In this document: in pieces, positions 34,458-44,139 of the stretch
Layout: each line of letters begins with the position of its first letter
Position numbering within the stretch: the stretch's first letter is position 1
Assembly (NCBI GenBank): GCA_016840085.1
Contig: JAEOTA010000054.1
Coordinates: 1 to 64,000, forward strand
Direction of reading: 5' to 3'
Source: Promethearchaeota archaeon
GTDB lineage: Archaea > Asgardarchaeota > Lokiarchaeia > Sigyniarchaeales > SOKP01
DNA length: 64,000 nucleotides
Translations under genes and position numbers: made by a program
The notes under the pieces: generated by a model
Told to the model about the DNA's origin: nothing
The model's input: only the letters and a program-made list of their open reading frames with translations
The model's database searches: none

Positions 34458-35330
34458 TCAGCTAGATATGATGTTGAATTCGTTATTTGTAGAACCCCAC
34501 GATTTTAATATATTCTCTGCTTCCTTCATGATATTTTTAATCATTACCTTTAGAGGAATTATTTTATTTTGGAATCCTACTGATGGTGAAGGAACACGAG
34601 TACCTCCTAATCTTCGATGATAAAGTTGCCTATGATATTCCTCCGTGAAAATATCAGTATTAATTCTTTCTTCCTTCCTTTCTATAGACATCGGACTCTC
34701 TTCGGTAATTAAAATTGCTGTTCCAAGACACACAGCATCAGCACCCATAGCTAAAGCACCAAGAAGACCTCGTACATTCCCTATCCCTCCGGCAGCAATT
34801 AAAGGGACTTTTAATAATTTCCTACCCATTGTTAAGTTAACTAAGGTAGTGTGCTGAAAAGGATTTTTATTTCCTGCTGATTCCATCCCCATGAATGTAA
34901 TTGCATCTGCTCCTGCCTCTTCTGCTGATATTGCATGTCTCATTAAAGGACACTTCGGGAACCAATAGCAACCTGCCTCATGGACTCTTTTCCCTACATA
35001 TTTTGCTTGATAAGCTGATGTAGTGAATATCTTAACTCCCGCATTTATTGCGATCTCTAAATAATTTAAATATACCTCTTTATTGCCATCCTCATTAATA
35101 GTCATATTAACCCCAAAAGGCTTATCTGTAAGTTCTTGCATTTTCCTAAGCTCGTTTTTAAATTGATTCAGGTCATAGTTCATGGCAGTAATAATTCCAA
35201 AACCTCCAGCATTTGAAAATGATGCGGCAAATTCAGTTATGCCATATCTCGCAAATGCAGCCATTACAATTGGATATTTTGTTCTTGTTAACTCAGTTAT
35301 ACGTGTTTTCCAAATCATTATATTCAACAA
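34458..35330 (-). CDS. Nitronate monooxygenase-like FMN protein
   Basis: 290 residues. TKYPIVMAAFARYGITEFAA and NAGGFGIITA at the N-terminus, GVNMTIN, and the phosphate-binding IAAGGIGNVRGLLGALAMGADAV are those of the nitronate monooxygenase/2-nitropropane dioxygenase TIM-barrel family. Members oxidise alkyl nitronates, but many in anaerobes are enoyl-type reductases or unknown, so the exact reaction is uncertain. It lies 80 bases upstream of the AOR gene on the same strand. Confidence 0.8.
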   Translation of the reverse strand: MLNIMIWKTRITELTRTKYPIVMAAFARYGITEFAASFSNAGGFGIITAMNYDLNQFKNELRKMQELTDKPFGVNMTINEDGNKEVYLNYLEIAINAGVKIFTTSAYQAKYVGKRVHEAGCYWFPKCPLMRHAISAEEAGADAITFMGMESAGNKNPFQHTTLVNLTMGRKLLKVPLIAAGGIGNVRGLLGALAMGADAVCLGTAILITEESPMSIERKEERINTDIFTEEYHRQLYHRRLGGTRVPSPSVGFQNKIIPLKVMIKNIMKEAENILKSWGSTNNEFNIISS

Positions 35331-35442
35331 GTTATATCAATTTGAGTATGTAAAACTATAAAAAAAGCAAAAAAAAGTTTATGATTTTAAAGCTTTAATA
35401 CTTTCTTAGCAGAAAACAACCAATCATTTAAATTGGAAATAT

Positions 35443-36753
35443 TTATAAATAACTATCTATAGTTTTTTGAGTTTTAATAAAGCTAATTAACTTACTACTC
35501 TTTTTCCAATGTTTAAAATCAACCATCATCCCTTCTGCCATTTTTTTAAGAGAGCCATTAAAATTATCAATGATTAAGGGATTTATATTTTCCATAGCAT
35601 TTTTTACCGTCTCTCTAATAACCCATACTCCCAAAGGAAGGATGTACCCTCCACGAACTTCTCTAAAAATTAGAACTCTAGCTTGTTTCCCAATTTTATA
35701 AAGGTATTCACAAATTTCTTTTCGAGCAGCATAATAAGCGCCTGTAATATTGCTCGCATAATTCTTTCTTCCACTATAAAACTCAAAATCAGTCGCTATT
35801 TGAGGAGTTAAAGTAGGATTCCAAAGAGATTTAGCAGCCCATACTTCATTCATCTCATATGTGAATTTTCCAGGAAACAGGAGGATTCTAAAATGATTGT
35901 CAAGATAACTACTTTCAAAAATGCGATAATCATTAATTTCAGGGAACTTTTTTATTTCCTTAATTAACGCTTTAGATATAATGTCATCCACGGCGGTTAT
36001 GCTCCAACGAGTTGGAACAAGTCTGCGATTTTCTTTTTTTCCGAGTAATCCTGCTGAAAATACTCTCTTAATAGTCGATTGAGGTACATGTCCTTTAAAG
36101 TAAAGATATTCTGATACTGCATCTGTAGCTTTTAAATCAGTATCTGATACACAGTAATCTACTTTAGGATGGACTTTAATATTTTCTGTTACTTTTATTT
36201 TCTCTGTCATTCCAGTTGGTCCAATTGGGGGAGAATGATTATCCATCATCATCCTGAGATTCATTTTCTCCAACTTTGTTTCTGTATCTACTGGTCGAGC
36301 TGCCATAGCCAGTTCTTGAGAAGTGTCTAATAATCTCTGAATTTTTAATGGGAGTGTGTTTTTTCGATTGGTTCGACCTATTCTAACATTTGTTATAAAA
36401 TTATTTCTAATTAAACTACTCCTATATTTTACAATCTCAGCCATCTGTTTTCCGAACCATAATTCTGGTGCATCAAGAATGTAATTATCATTAACACCTA
36501 AATCTAATTTGAAATCTTGATAAGGAACAAGGGGACCAATATAGACTTTTGGATAATTAAAACGACCAACGAAAAAGCCTGGAGGACTAGCACCAAAAAC
36601 TTCTACATCTCTCATTGTTTTATCGAATTCAAAAGGAACTAAAGATTTTAAAACTGATTTTTTCAACAAGATTGGACAAGACTTTTTACCACAGAGAAGT
36701 CTTGCTCCCTTACATCGAAGGCATATATTTTTTTCTGTCGGAGGTCGTACCAC
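35443..36753 (-). CDS. Nre family archaeal DNA repair protein with PCNA-binding tail
   Basis: 436 residues. The N-terminal zinc-knuckle-like cysteines CLRCKGARLLCGKKSC, the DVEVFGASPPGFFVGRFNYPKVYIGP segment in two parts, and the C-terminal RGGYILPLGVWV are hallmarks of the archaeal Nre family. The last eight residues, QKTIDSYL, fit a PIP box (Q-x2-I-x2-Y-L), as in NreA proteins that bind PCNA and protect against DNA damage. The gene is monocistronic and intact. Role in repair is by family. Confidence 0.87.
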   Translation of the reverse strand: MVRPPTEKNICLRCKGARLLCGKKSCPILLKKSVLKSLVPFEFDKTMRDVEVFGASPPGFFVGRFNYPKVYIGPLVPYQDFKLDLGVNDNYILDAPELWFGKQMAEIVKYRSSLIRNNFITNVRIGRTNRKNTLPLKIQRLLDTSQELAMAARPVDTETKLEKMNLRMMMDNHSPPIGPTGMTEKIKVTENIKVHPKVDYCVSDTDLKATDAVSEYLYFKGHVPQSTIKRVFSAGLLGKKENRRLVPTRWSITAVDDIISKALIKEIKKFPEINDYRIFESSYLDNHFRILLFPGKFTYEMNEVWAAKSLWNPTLTPQIATDFEFYSGRKNYASNITGAYYAARKEICEYLYKIGKQARVLIFREVRGGYILPLGVWVIRETVKNAMENINPLIIDNFNGSLKKMAEGMMVDFKHWKKSSKLISFIKTQKTIDSYL

Positions 36754-36881
36754 TGTTCTCTCTCTAATAAAATTGATAGCTCTAATAAAAATTAATATTC
36801 TCTATTATTAAAAAGGAGAAAGAGTTTAAATTTTTAATATTTATATTAAAGAGGTAATATCAAACCTTATTTTAATTTTAA

Positions 36882-37463
36882 TTAAACTATTTTCTCATAG
36901 TTTAAATTATTTAAATCTAAGACCTTTTTCACTAGTTCTTTAAAACTTTTAATAATATTTGTATTTTCTTTAGAAGAAGTTAAAATGTAATCTTTTTCAC
37001 TATGTTTTTTAAGGAATTGCTCAATAATTAACCTGTCAACAGTACTTTGCTTATTCTTTATCTCAGCTAAATCCAGTTTTGTTCCAATCAAAACTTTGGG
37101 GCAATTGTTAAGATTATGTTCTATTAACCTGTTATACCACCAATCTAGTTTCATAAGACTTTCCAATCTTAATAAATCAAAAACAAGAAATATACCACTC
37201 GCTCCATTTACATAATAACCAAATAATGTTTTAAAATGCTCTTGCCCCCCAAAATCCCATATTAAGAGCCGAACAAAGCTTTGCTCACCTTCTACTATGA
37301 TAGGCATGTCATATTTGTAAAAATCTATTCCAACAGTTAATTGAGTATTCAAACTAAAAGTACCGTAACATAATCTTCGAGCGATACAAGTTTTTCCTAT
37401 GCCACCATCCCCCACTAAACAAATTTTAAAAATATAACTAGGAGATTTCTCATCTAAAACCAA
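36882..37463 (-). CDS. Rab/Ras-like small GTPase, tandem copy 1
   Basis: 193 residues with P-loop GDGGIGKT (18-25), a TVGIDF switch-I/effector segment as in Rab proteins, WDFGGQEHF (from 69), TKLD (128-131) and TSSKE (162-166). WDxGGQ rather than WDTAGQ is usual for Asgard Rab/Gtr-like GTPases; the second Gly replaces the catalytic-loop Ala. No C-terminal cysteine is present, so no prenyl anchor. A TTG at 37463 with GGGGAG just upstream is the likely start. It is similar along its whole length to the next gene, from which 185 bases separate it; together they are an ancient tandem duplication. Confidence 0.9.
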   Translation of the reverse strand: MVLDEKSPSYIFKICLVGDGGIGKTCIARRLCYGTFSLNTQLTVGIDFYKYDMPIIVEGEQSFVRLLIWDFGGQEHFKTLFGYYVNGASGIFLVFDLLRLESLMKLDWWYNRLIEHNLNNCPKVLIGTKLDLAEIKNKQSTVDRLIIEQFLKKHSEKDYILTSSKENTNIIKSFKELVKKVLDLNNLNYEKIV

Positions 37464-37648
37464 ATTGCTCCCCAGTGCTCACTTAGATATTATAATAATA
37501 TTTTTAAATAATCTTTATTATTTTATCTGAATTAATCTTATAGTTATATTTTTTAAATAAAAATATACTTCTTCTAATTTATAGAACCTTTAAATTTTAA
37601 AATTTAACATTTATATCTGTTTAAGATAAAAAAATCTAATGAAAATAG

Positions 37649-38224
37649 TTAAACTATTTTCTCATAATCTAAAGAATGAGCTTCTAACACTTTTTTTACT
37701 AATTCTTTAAAACTTTCAATGATATTTTTATTTTCTTTAGATGAAGTTTTAATGAAATCTTTTTCATTGTGTCGTTTGAGGAATTGTTCAATAATTAGAT
37801 CATCGATTTTATATTGTTTATCTGCAGTCTCAACCAAATCAAGTTTAGTCCCAATCAGTATTTTTGGGTGATCTTGAAGGTTGTAGGTAATCAACTGTTC
37901 ATACCACCAGTCCAATCTCGTTAAAGTCTCCATTTCTAATAAATCAAAAACAAGAAATATACCATTTGCTCCACTAATATAATAACTAAATAGATTCTTA
38001 AATTGTTCTTGCCCCCCAAAATCCCATATTGTAAGGCGAACAAAGGTTTCCTCATCTTTTACTATGATAGGTATATCAAAAGTGTAAAAATCTATTCCAA
38101 TAGTCATTTGAGTTCTAGCATCAAAAGTATCAAAACATAATCTTTGAGCAATACACGTTTTTCCTACTCCCCCACTTCCGATGAGACAGATTTTAAAAAT
38201 ATAACGAGGTTGTTGTTCCATCAT
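37649..38224 (-). CDS. Rab/Ras-like small GTPase, tandem copy 2
   Basis: About 191 residues from an ATG at 38224 (a TTG at 38236 is possible). All motifs are present: GSGGVGKT, TIGIDF, WDFGGQEQF, TKLD and TSSKE, and the same terminal SLDYEKIV-like end as copy 1 (NLNYEKIV). The two differ most after the TKLD motif and in the switch-adjacent strand (PIIVKDEETFVRL versus PIIVEGEQSFVRL). They should act as GTP switches in membrane or cytoskeletal events; effectors are unknown. No longin or roadblock gene is adjacent, unlike the Arf-like gene at 19617. Confidence 0.9.
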   Translation of the reverse strand: MMEQQPRYIFKICLIGSGGVGKTCIAQRLCFDTFDARTQMTIGIDFYTFDIPIIVKDEETFVRLTIWDFGGQEQFKNLFSYYISGANGIFLVFDLLEMETLTRLDWWYEQLITYNLQDHPKILIGTKLDLVETADKQYKIDDLIIEQFLKRHNEKDFIKTSSKENKNIIESFKELVKKVLEAHSLDYEKIV

Positions 38225-38479
38225 GTTAATCAACAATAACTTGATATTGGCTAACTTCTAATGTATTGAATATGTTTAAGGTTATTAATTTCAATACTTT
38301 ATTTATTATTAATACTTCTTAGGATATTCTTATACTTTTATATAGATATTATTTCATTATCTCTAATCTAGATATTACATTATTATCATTAATAAATTTA
38401 AAGAAAATTCTACATTTTTTTAAAGATTTAAGAATCATATTTACAAATGTCTGAGTATAAAAAATTTAGAATAAGTGAG

Positions 38480-39331
38480 TTATCCTTTACCGTAAGTACC
38501 AATAGCATATAGATATTGTAATTTTCCTGAAATTTCTTGTCCATAGAACATTTTTAAATTCGGTTCACCTCTTTTAGTAAGTTGCAGCAAAGAGAATAGG
38601 TTATTTTGTAAGAGTGGATGAGTAGGAATTATTAAGTGTTCAGCTCCTAATGATATACTTCTCTTAATGAGATGTATTGCAGTATCCATATTCTTAGCAA
38701 TTATAGGTCCTAATCTTACTTGTGATAATATTTTAGAAACCAGGGCATAGCCTTCATTTTCGACGATTAAAATTTTTGCTCCAAGAACAAGTCTTGTCTT
38801 TAAATACTTAGTTCTATTGAAGCCCATAGCTTCTCTGTCAAGATTTACTAACCAATCTGGTAAAAAATTGATTTCCTTTAATTCTTTTTCTTTCATATCT
38901 ATTTTGGGAACTACTTTTGGCAAAAAATACATATCTGCATAGTAACTTCCTTGGAAACCATATTTTTTATATATTGGTTCTCCTAATTTTGATGCAAAAA
39001 GTATAGTGGTTTTGATTCCTAGATTCAAACCTATTTGCATTAAATTATTGAAGATTGCAGTACCTACTCCTTGACTTCGATATTCGGATAATACTCCCAT
39101 ATACCCTATACTAGCAACTTCCTGATATAGAAATAATCCTCCTGCACCAATTATTTTGTCATCTGTTAAAGCAATAAGAAATCTCGCAATATTTTCTTTG
39201 ATTAAGCTCAACCATACTTTTTTCTCTTCTTCCAGCTGATTGTAAGAGGTTCTACCAAAGGCTGACAAAAAAACTTTAATAGTTCTAAGAATTTCATCTT
39301 TTTTTGGTTCTCTAATTATATAAGGTTTCAT
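38480..39331 (-). CDS. GNAT-family N-acetyltransferase
   Basis: 283 residues. The acetyl-CoA site is visible as GVLSEYRSQGVGTAIFNNLM (Q/RxxGxG/A motif) with the preceding strand IGAGGLFLYQEVASIGYM and the family end-strand YKKYGFQG. The C-terminal ~120 residues form a second, weaker domain, so the size fits two-domain Eis-like or tandem GNATs. The substrate is unknown. It is 22 bases downstream of the O-methyltransferase gene and 637 bases from the LLM gene in the same direction; the three are tightly spaced and probably one transcript. Confidence 0.8.
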   Translation of the reverse strand: MKPYIIREPKKDEILRTIKVFLSAFGRTSYNQLEEEKKVWLSLIKENIARFLIALTDDKIIGAGGLFLYQEVASIGYMGVLSEYRSQGVGTAIFNNLMQIGLNLGIKTTILFASKLGEPIYKKYGFQGSYYADMYFLPKVVPKIDMKEKELKEINFLPDWLVNLDREAMGFNRTKYLKTRLVLGAKILIVENEGYALVSKILSQVRLGPIIAKNMDTAIHLIKRSISLGAEHLIIPTHPLLQNNLFSLLQLTKRGEPNLKMFYGQEISGKLQYLYAIGTYGKG

Positions 39332-39352
39332 TCTCTTCTATTATAAGATTTT

Positions 39353-39943
39353 TTATAATTTTCTACACAATAACTCTCCTTTACCAATCGGGACAATTAA
39401 TGCATCTACACGTTCATCTGCTAAAGCTTTATCTATCATCGGTTTTAAAGTTTCATAATGATTAATTGCATTATCAGCTACAAATATTCCTCCTTTAACC
39501 ATATTTGGTATAACCAGATCATAGCAATCCTCATATACTTCTTTTTCAGCATCTAAAAAACAGAAAGAAATATGATTATAATTCTTAATATAATTTCGAG
39601 CATCACCTTCGATTAATTCAATATATTCCTCCATATTCGTTTCTCTGAAGGTTTCTTTTGCTAAATGAATTTTATCTTCTAAAACTTCAAATGTAGTTAG
39701 TTTGTTTCCAATTAACTTACAGGCAAGAGCAATCCATAGAGTAGAATATCCGGCACTTGTACCAATTTCAACATATTTTCCTTCTGGAGCACTTGCCGCT
39801 AAAATTGAAAGAAATTTTCCTGTCTCAGGGGGGATTTGGCGAAGTTTTTTTAATCTTGGTGTCCCATCATTTCTATCTCTTGAATCAATATCTTCTAGAT
39901 ATTGCATTCGATTTCTTACTTCTTCAGATAAATTATGAAACAT
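39353..39943 (-). CDS. Class I SAM-dependent O-methyltransferase (family 3)
   Basis: 196 residues. It shows the caffeoyl-CoA-OMT-like arrangement: [17 protein letters not shown] for SAM binding, [18 protein letters not shown] for the ribose-binding acid, and [16 protein letters not shown] with [14 protein letters not shown] for the metal-binding Asp/Asn pair. The methyl acceptor is unknown. It is 24 bases downstream of the LLM oxidoreductase gene and 21 bases upstream of the GNAT gene. Confidence 0.85.
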   Translation of the reverse strand: MFHNLSEEVRNRMQYLEDIDSRDRNDGTPRLKKLRQIPPETGKFLSILAASAPEGKYVEIGTSAGYSTLWIALACKLIGNKLTTFEVLEDKIHLAKETFRETNMEEYIELIEGDARNYIKNYNHISFCFLDAEKEVYEDCYDLVIPNMVKGGIFVADNAINHYETLKPMIDKALADERVDALIVPIGKGELLCRKL

Positions 39944-39967
39944 TTTAATATCTCCTAGTATTTTTTT

Positions 39968-40867
39968 CTATCTTAGATTTGGAATAACTTCATTAGCTAG
40001 AGATGTTATATTCTGAATCTGTTTTGAATCAAAGAAAGGAAAATAGATTATAAATTCATTAATCCCTATTTCTTCTTTATATTGTCGAACAAGTTTGCGA
40101 AAATTATCTTTAGAGTTAATAATATTGCGTTCAAATCGGCTATAAAACAATATCGAGCGATTTAAGGTCTCGGGATCTCTTCCTATTTCTTCGCAATACT
40201 TATCTATTAATGTTGCTCGCATTCTAACATTATTAATGATTTTATCAACTGGAGTATCCCATTCACTTGCTCCATGTGTATTCCAAGTATCTGCATATTG
40301 AGCAGCAATTTTAAGCATCGAATTTCCAATAGCACCAATAGTTAATGGTGGTCGGGGTTTTTGAATAGTTGGTGGATTCATAGCTGCTTCATTTAATTTG
40401 TAGAATTTCCCCTTATAATTTGAAACACCTTGACGTAAGAGCCGATCAATCATCTCAATTTGTTCCTTAAAGCGATTAACTCTTTCTTTTGCACTCCAAT
40501 CTTCAATACCTATCATTTTATAAACAGGATCTCTATTACCGGGAACACCTGTACCTATTCCTAACTCTAATCTTCCATTCGAGATATGATCAATTGTTAG
40601 TGCCTGTCTTGCTAATATTGCTGGATTACGTAGTGGTATTGAGGATACTAACGTTCCAATCCTGATTCTTTTTGTCACCACCGCAAGAGAAGCAAGAAGC
40701 GTCCATGACTCGAACCAATGCCCAGTAGGATTTACAGGATCTGTAAAATGATCAGCTAACCATACATTATCAAATCCTAACCTTTCAATAAGTTTCCAAC
40801 GTTCAACTTCTCTTTCCCAAGGAAGATTCTGAATGGTCAATACACCAAATCGCACACTCTTTCTCAT
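39968..40867 (-). CDS. LLM-class (F420-type) luciferase-fold oxidoreductase
   Basis: 299 residues. The TIM-barrel of the luciferase-like monooxygenase family is seen in RFGVLTIQNLPW, LGFDNVWLADHF, TKRIRIGTLVSSIPLRNPAI and NGRLELGIGTGVPG. Archaeal members normally use deazaflavin F420 rather than FMN. The substrate is unknown. It is the first gene of the apparent LLM - methyltransferase - GNAT transcript. Confidence 0.83.
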   Translation of the reverse strand: MRKSVRFGVLTIQNLPWEREVERWKLIERLGFDNVWLADHFTDPVNPTGHWFESWTLLASLAVVTKRIRIGTLVSSIPLRNPAILARQALTIDHISNGRLELGIGTGVPGNRDPVYKMIGIEDWSAKERVNRFKEQIEMIDRLLRQGVSNYKGKFYKLNEAAMNPPTIQKPRPPLTIGAIGNSMLKIAAQYADTWNTHGASEWDTPVDKIINNVRMRATLIDKYCEEIGRDPETLNRSILFYSRFERNIINSKDNFRKLVRQYKEEIGINEFIIYFPFFDSKQIQNITSLANEVIPNLR

Positions 40868-41122
40868 AAATCATTCCTCTTAAAAAATTTCTTTAAAACT
40901 ACAATTATTTATGCAGAATAATAATAAAAATAATAATTTGATTGAATTATATGAATTCTATGTCTTATTAAAGAAATTTATAACATATCCTTAATGATTA
41001 GTTTTTACTTTTAGTGACCCCCCTCTTTATTTTTAAGTAAACATAAATATTAATTTTCAAATCAAATTAAAAATAAAATTCCTGAATTATGTGGATAAAA
41101 ATTAAAGAATATAGTAAATCAT

Positions 41123-41392
41123 ATGGGTTATATAAAGGAAACTCATGAAGTAATTAAGGATTCACTCAAGGGTATCTCTAACAAAAAGAAGTTTAAAAAA
41201 CTAATCGATAATATGATTTTTGCTATAGAAACAAATACTGTTAGTGAATATTTCTTTTTCAAATATAAAGTATTGGAAGAATTAGCACCACTTATTAATT
41301 TAAAAAAAGAAAAAGATAAAGAATATTTGGATAAATATAAAAAAGTGAAACATTTTTATAAAAATCAATTCAAAAAAATGACTTATTTTTAG
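41123..41392 (+). CDS. Hypothetical small basic helical protein (89 residues)
   Basis: Starts MGYIKETHEVIKDSL and continues as a Lys-rich helical chain (KKKFKKLIDNMIF; KEKDKEYLDKYKK). No domain, cysteine or membrane segment is seen. It converges with the VWA gene 16 bases away. The length and regular amphipathic pattern favour a real gene, but in AT-rich sequence Lys-rich frames are common. Confidence 0.5.
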   Translation: MGYIKETHEVIKDSLKGISNKKKFKKLIDNMIFAIETNTVSEYFFFKYKVLEELAPLINLKKEKDKEYLDKYKKVKHFYKNQFKKMTYF

Positions 41393-41408
41393 TTAGCATG
41401 TTTAGCTT

Positions 41409-42341
41409 TTAATGTTGGGATAATAATTCAATTAAAGCTCTTGGAATTTCTCTATAGTCATTTACCGCATAAAATTTTCCTCTCCCTACTTTAGCAATTT
41501 CTCGGCATGTATTAATTCCTTGATTTGCATCATTCTCTGCAGGCATTCCTATAACATGAAGTTTAGGAAACTTTTTTGCAAGCTCAACGGGATTATCTCC
41601 TCTATTAAAATTTCCATCACTAATTAATATTCCAAATTTTTCTTTTACTGGTTGTCTAATTTTATTTAACTCTTTTAAACCCTTTTCTAATCCAAGATAA
41701 ATATTTGTAAAACCAACAGCTTCTGAATCTAATATATCATCTATAATAGTAATAATTTCTTTTTTTTGGTCAATTTTTTTTAGAGTCATGGCGGTTGAGT
41801 TAAATAGAATAATCGCAAAATCTTCTTTTTCCATATGATAGGCTAAAACAGAGGCAGTAAGAGCAGCATTTAATAGTAAACGCCCATACATACTACCGCT
41901 AGTGTCTAAAATCAACACAACTTTCCTTTTTTGACGCTTTCTTACAATTCCAAAAATGTCTTGGTAATTCAAACTTTTTTCATATATTTTTAAAGGATTA
42001 TGTTGGATTGTTTCATCAAGACTGAATTCAGGCATTCCAATCTGATAATTTGGGGTTGTTCTTTTAAATTGACCTCTTATTCCTCTACTGGTTATTTTCA
42101 ATGAGAGTTTTAAAATACTCTGCCTTGCTAATCGTCTAAAAATAGATTTATATTTTTCGGAGATGGGTCGTCTAATAAAAAAGTAAATTTCTGGCATAAA
42201 ATCTCCTGATTCTTTAGCTTTTTCAGAGAAAAACTTCACACCATCTTCAGTATCTAAAGCATCTGTTGCAGCATAGACATTAGCTTTAAGTAAACCCATT
42301 AAAGCTTCTAAATTTTTGTATTGGATTGCGAGATAGGTCAT
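41409..42341 (-). CDS. VWA-domain protein (CoxE-like), partner of MoxR; true start probably upstream
   Basis: At least 310 residues with a von Willebrand A domain whose MIDAS is complete (LILDTSGSMYG, then AIILFNSTAM and ILISDGNF). The ATG at 42341 is the first canonical start, but the frame stays open and protein-like for 64 more codons to 42533 (for example DDFSEEGSEEIEKRLHV, KALANTLDYKQIKE) with no ATG, GTG or TTG. An ATA at 42521-42519 overlaps the MoxR stop as ATAG, so translation may start there at a non-AUG codon. Pairs of this type act with MoxR ATPases to insert metals or assemble enzymes. Confidence 0.8.
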   Translation of the reverse strand: MTYLAIQYKNLEALMGLLKANVYAATDALDTEDGVKFFSEKAKESGDFMPEIYFFIRRPISEKYKSIFRRLARQSILKLSLKITSRGIRGQFKRTTPNYQIGMPEFSLDETIQHNPLKIYEKSLNYQDIFGIVRKRQKRKVVLILDTSGSMYGRLLLNAALTASVLAYHMEKEDFAIILFNSTAMTLKKIDQKKEIITIIDDILDSEAVGFTNIYLGLEKGLKELNKIRQPVKEKFGILISDGNFNRGDNPVELAKKFPKLHVIGMPAENDANQGINTCREIAKVGRGKFYAVNDYREIPRALIELLSQH

Positions 42342-42517
42342 TTCTTTAATTTGTTTATAATCTAGTGTATTAGCAAGAGCCTTGTAATAATCAGGTTTTT
42401 TCTTTTTTTTTCTGATTATTTCAAACTTTAAAATTTCTTTATCTGGTCGACTTTCAGTAAGTCTAACATGCAGTCTTTTCTCAATCTCCTCAGATCCTTC
42501 CTCAGAGAAATCATCGA

Positions 42518-43390
42518 CTATTGAAAATCCGTTTTATTTAGAACAGCTAAAACAATATTGGTGATTATTTCTTTCTTAGATTGAGTTAATCCGTCTTCTA
42601 GCTCTATTTTATTATATAATGCCATTACTGCAACTTCTACCCAGTTTTTCGTACTCCTACTATTTCCATATTGATCTATTAAAGTAGCTAAATCTATACC
42701 ACCTCTAATGGAACTTCCTCTGCGAATTGATGTGCTATCTCTCGTTGCTTGTATAACCAATTGAGAAATTGTAGAAATTCTATCAGAATTTATGTTAGCT
42801 TCTTGTTTGATGATTGAGATTTCTTCTTCTGGAGTTTGGTATTCTAAATTAATCCAAATAAATCTATCTTTTAATGCTTCACCTAAGACGGTAACACCTA
42901 CATGAGCTGCTGGATTTTGAGTTGCGATTACAAAAAAATCATTATGAGCTTTTATCGTCTCTAATTTTGGAATTTCAAGTATTCCTTCATCAAGAGCAGT
43001 TAATAATGAGTTTTGAGTGTTTTCAGGCATTCTATTTATTTCATTTATAAATAAACATCCTCCATTCAACATAGCTAAGGCTAAGGGACCATATTTATAA
43101 GAATCTTCATTATAACCTTTCGCAATTACAAGAGGTGGTTCAAAATAACCAACAAGGTTGTGCGGCAGTAATTCTTCACTACAATCAACTCTAAAAAAAT
43201 TAAAGTTATTAGAACCGTAATATTCAGCAATAGCTTTAGCTAATATAGTTTTCCCAACACCCACATTACCTTCTAATAATATATTTTTACCTACTGAATG
43301 AGCCAATGCAATTTGTTTTAATTCTTCTGTTCTACCAATTATTTTAAATTTCTCTTGTATTTCACTTACTAGACTGGTCATATCAACCAT
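42518..43390 (-). CDS. MoxR/CbbQ-type AAA+ ATPase
   Basis: 290 residues with Walker A GNVGVGKT (41-48), Walker B CLFINEINR, sensor 1 in ATQNP and an arginine finger-type GEALKDRF. The family remodels or metallates target enzymes together with a VWA protein. The VWA gene follows directly and its open frame overlaps this one, so co-translation is likely. The target enzyme is unknown; no dehydrogenase gene is next to the pair. Confidence 0.87.
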   Translation of the reverse strand: MVDMTSLVSEIQEKFKIIGRTEELKQIALAHSVGKNILLEGNVGVGKTILAKAIAEYYGSNNFNFFRVDCSEELLPHNLVGYFEPPLVIAKGYNEDSYKYGPLALAMLNGGCLFINEINRMPENTQNSLLTALDEGILEIPKLETIKAHNDFFVIATQNPAAHVGVTVLGEALKDRFIWINLEYQTPEEEISIIKQEANINSDRISTISQLVIQATRDSTSIRRGSSIRGGIDLATLIDQYGNSRSTKNWVEVAVMALYNKIELEDGLTQSKKEIITNIVLAVLNKTDFQ

Positions 43391-43454
43391 ATGTTTTGGA
43401 ATTAAACATTTCTAAAATAATTATAGATTAAATATTATTAAAATTAGAACCAAA

Positions 43455-43652
43455 TTATTTTGAATTATTGAGATTTTCTAAAATATCTTTTATATACAGA
43501 TCAAATGAGGTGTAACCAAAATGATAAGTGACTGTCTTAAACCCTCTAATCATTGTATTAATATGTTTCTTAAGCGACTCTCCGTGAATTTTCCCTCTTT
43601 CATAAGAAGACCCTTCGGTTTCTAAATAAATCATATTATTAATCTGCTCCAT
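43455..43652 (-). pseudogene. N-terminal fragment of a C45-type (acyl-transferase-like) peptidase
   Basis: 65 residues starting MEQINNMIYLETEG and containing GSSYERGKIHGESLK, the N-terminal signature of the C45/acyl-coenzyme A:6-APA acyltransferase group, where normal proteins have about 350 residues and a later catalytic cysteine. The frame stops soon after (LENLNNSK), and the MoxR gene follows 64 bases later. Only the beginning of the gene remains. Confidence 0.55.
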
Positions 43653-44139
43653 ATAAAATTTTGAATTTCATTTCAATCATGAAAATTACATCTTCGATTG
43701 AAATATGAATAATTGGTTCTCAAATTAACATAAACTTATTAATTACTATTCAAGAAATGACAAATATTTAAATGTTTACATTTTTCAAAAGGAAGTGCAT
43801 AGTTCCATCATCCTTTCATAGAAATATTTAAATATAATCTATTCTTATTATATTATAGTTAATAATTTTTTTATTCACCTCGTTAGAATATCTTATACTT
43901 TTCATTGCTTTATCCTAAACACTCTTAAAAGACTTGATCAATAGTTATCATTTCCTTAAAAAATAGAATTTTTAAATCATTAACATGATTAAGATTAGTT
44001 AAAACTTTCATTTTCAAAAGAAAGTTTACAGATCACGTCTCGAACTTTTATTATATCATATTTTTTTCTATGAATACTAGTGAAACCAATAATTTTTCCT
44101 AAACTAGAGATTAAATATTCTCGTTCTTTTTAATAAAGT
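43653..44139. other. Intergenic region between divergent transcripts
   Basis: About 490 bases between the C45 fragment (minus) and a membrane protein gene (plus). No gene is visible. It has TATA-like stretches (AATATTTAAATG near 43766, AAATATTTAAATATAA near 43823), an inverted repeat ACTTTC/GAAAGT at 44004-44025, and a related CATTTTTCAAAAGGAAGT near 43778. These could be promoter or operator elements. Confidence 0.4.
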
